Source of the DNA: Steroidobacteraceae bacterium
GTDB taxonomy: Bacteria; Pseudomonadota; Gammaproteobacteria; Steroidobacterales; Steroidobacteraceae
Length of the DNA stretch: 14,659 bases
Reading direction: 5' to 3'
NCBI GenBank assembly: GCA_013044085.1
Contig: JABEVI010000060.1
Coordinates: 1 to 14,659 of the forward strand
Positions 13,721 through 14,659 of the stretch are shown one piece after another; position 1 is the first letter of the stretch; each line of letters opens with the position of its first letter. The notes under the pieces are model-generated. The model was not told where the DNA came from. It was given only the letters and a program-made list of their open reading frames with translations, and did not search any database. A program made the position numbers and the translations under genes.

Positions 13721-14659
13721 ATGTCGCCGCCCCTGAACGTCTCCTTTGAATTTTTCCCGCCGGCCGACGAGGCCGGCGAGCGTGCACTCGCGGTGGCGGT
13801 CAGCCGATTGGCGCCGCTCGGGCCGCAGTTCGTTTCGGTGACGCACGGTGCGGATGGCTCCCATCGCGCACGCACGCTCGACTGGGCGCGCCGCTTGCAC
13901 CGGGAGTGGGGCTTGCCGGTGGCGCCGCACCTGGCAGCCGCCGGATCAAGCCGGACCGAGGTGCGGGCACTCGCCGCGCGCTACTGGCAGGAGGGTTTTC
14001 GGCGTCTCGTCGCGCTGCGCGGTGACGTGCCGACCGGGCCTGAGAAGGCGACAGTCGGTGGCAAGGGCGTGGTCGAGGGCTACGGCTTCGCCTCGGAACT
14101 CGTCGCCGACCTCGCCCCGCGGTATCGGTTCGAGATATTCGTCGCCGCGTACCCGGAGGGGCACCCGGACGGTGGCGGCGTCGAGGCGGACGTGCGGAAC
14201 CTGCAGCGCAAAATCGACGCGGGTGCAAGCGCCGCGATCACCCAGTTCTTCTTCGACACGGACGCGTTTCTGCGTTACCGCGATCGCTGCCGTGCGGCCG
14301 GCATCGAGGTGCCGATCGTACCGGGCATTTTGCCGATCAGACGCTTCGAACAGGTGTTGCGATTCGCCGGGCGTTGCGGTGCGTCGATACCCGCCTGGCT
14401 GCACCGGCGTTTCGAAGGGTTGGAGGCGGACGGCGAGGCTGCCAGGCGGGTCGCGATGCAGGTCGCGGTCGCGCAGGTGCGGCGCCTGCGGGCGCAAGGC
14501 GTCGAGCAGTTCCACTTCTACACCTTGAATCGTGCCGACCCGACCCATGCGGCCTGCGAGGCGCTGCAACTGCGGCCGCCGGGGGCGCAGGTCGCGCCAT
14601 CCTCACAAGCGCCGCCGCGGGTAGGCGTCGATCTCGCGCAACATCGCGGGGCCGCCGAG
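13721..14659 (+). CDS. metF: MetF, 5,10-methylenetetrahydrofolate reductase (open at window end)
   Basis: The enzyme reduces 5,10-methylene-THF to 5-methyl-THF with FAD and NADH, supplying the methyl group for methionine synthase. Translation gives 313 residues with no stop before the window ends. Motifs are VSFEFFPP with catalytic Glu E10, FVSVTHGADGS, VAPHL with H70, LVALRGDVP with D102, VAAYPEGHP, RKIDAGASAAITQFFFD with Q175, VPIVPGILPI, IPAWL and FHFYTLNRADPTHA. The canonical end (LGVRPGL in E. coli, 296 residues) corresponds to residues near 286, so at least 27 codons extend past it. THGADGS and PHLAAAGSS differ from the usual TYGAGGS and PHLTC forms. ATG 13721 has no ribosome binding site; a TTG at 13703 in frame is a weaker alternative. 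Probably MetR-activated. Confidence 0.95.
   Translation, partial: MSPPLNVSFEFFPPADEAGERALAVAVSRLAPLGPQFVSVTHGADGSHRARTLDWARRLHREWGLPVAPHLAAAGSSRTEVRALAARYWQEGFRRLVALRGDVPTGPEKATVGGKGVVEGYGFASELVADLAPRYRFEIFVAAYPEGHPDGGGVEADVRNLQRKIDAGASAAITQFFFDTDAFLRYRDRCRAAGIEVPIVPGILPIRRFEQVLRFAGRCGASIPAWLHRRFEGLEADGEAARRVAMQVAVAQVRRLRAQGVEQFHFYTLNRADPTHAACEALQLRPPGAQVAPSSQAPPRVGVDLAQHRGAAE
14603..14659 (-). CDS. Possible C-terminal tail of an unidentified convergent gene (partial)
   Basis: On the minus strand the last 57 bases read as LGGPAMLREIDAYPRRRL followed by TGA (14605-14603), open through the window edge. The mix of residues looks protein-like and the placement is natural for a gene converging on metF, overlapping the codons beyond the MetF family's normal end. 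I do not recognise the family, and 18 codons are too few to be sure it is coding. Confidence 0.3.
   Translation of the reverse strand, partial: LGGPAMLREIDAYPRRRL

Noticed and set aside
1..14659. Search for mobile elements, CRISPR arrays, tRNA/rRNA genes, toxin-antitoxin pairs or defence genes
   Set aside because: No transposase, integrase, direct-repeat array, cloverleaf-like segment or islet of unusual composition was seen by eye. All sizeable stretches are housekeeping genes.

Overview
The window is high-GC bacterial DNA, densely coding on both strands, with no gene-free stretch longer than about 130 bases. The gene set points to a gammaproteobacterium of a Xanthomonadales/Nevskiales/Pseudomonas-like type. 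The reasons are a MetR close to the enterobacterial protein, an Hsp33 with CxC and CxxC motifs, and mreBCD divergent from gatCAB, an arrangement I recall from Pseudomonas aeruginosa. This is core-genome content. I see no phage, insertion sequence, CRISPR array, tRNA or rRNA, and no evidence of an undescribed system.

Positions 1-7168 (minus strand) hold one tightly packed run transcribed right to left: mreB, mreC, mreD, mrdA (PBP2), rodA, mltB and rlpA, the last cut by the window start. It covers most of the rod-shape elongation machinery (MreB filament, MreC/MreD, the PBP2 transpeptidase and the RodA glycosyltransferase) followed by two lytic transglycosylases. Gaps are at most 24 bases. Three junctions are 4-base ATGA overlaps, and each joins a functional pair: MreC/MreD, PBP2/RodA and MltB/RlpA.

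Positions 7169-7301 are a short divergent promoter region. A good extended -10 promoter faces mreB, and a weaker -10 element faces gatC.

Positions 7302-12223 (plus strand) hold gatC, gatA, gatB, hslO (Hsp33) and a hisN-like phosphatase, spaced as an operon. GatCAB makes Gln-tRNA(Gln) and/or Asn-tRNA(Asn) by transamidation. Hsp33 is a redox-switched holdase chaperone. The phosphatase probably supplies the histidinol-phosphate step of histidine synthesis. The operon ends at a 9-bp GC hairpin (12227-12251) that separates it from a convergent gene.

Positions 12264-14659 hold a small VOC/glyoxalase-fold protein (minus), metR (minus) and metF (plus, open at the window end). The 73-base metR-metF gap contains a perfect MetR consensus site and a second 7-bp inverted repeat with centres 31 bp apart, so MetR probably controls both itself and metF. 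The last 57 bases also encode, on the minus strand, what may be the C-terminal tail of an unidentified convergent gene.
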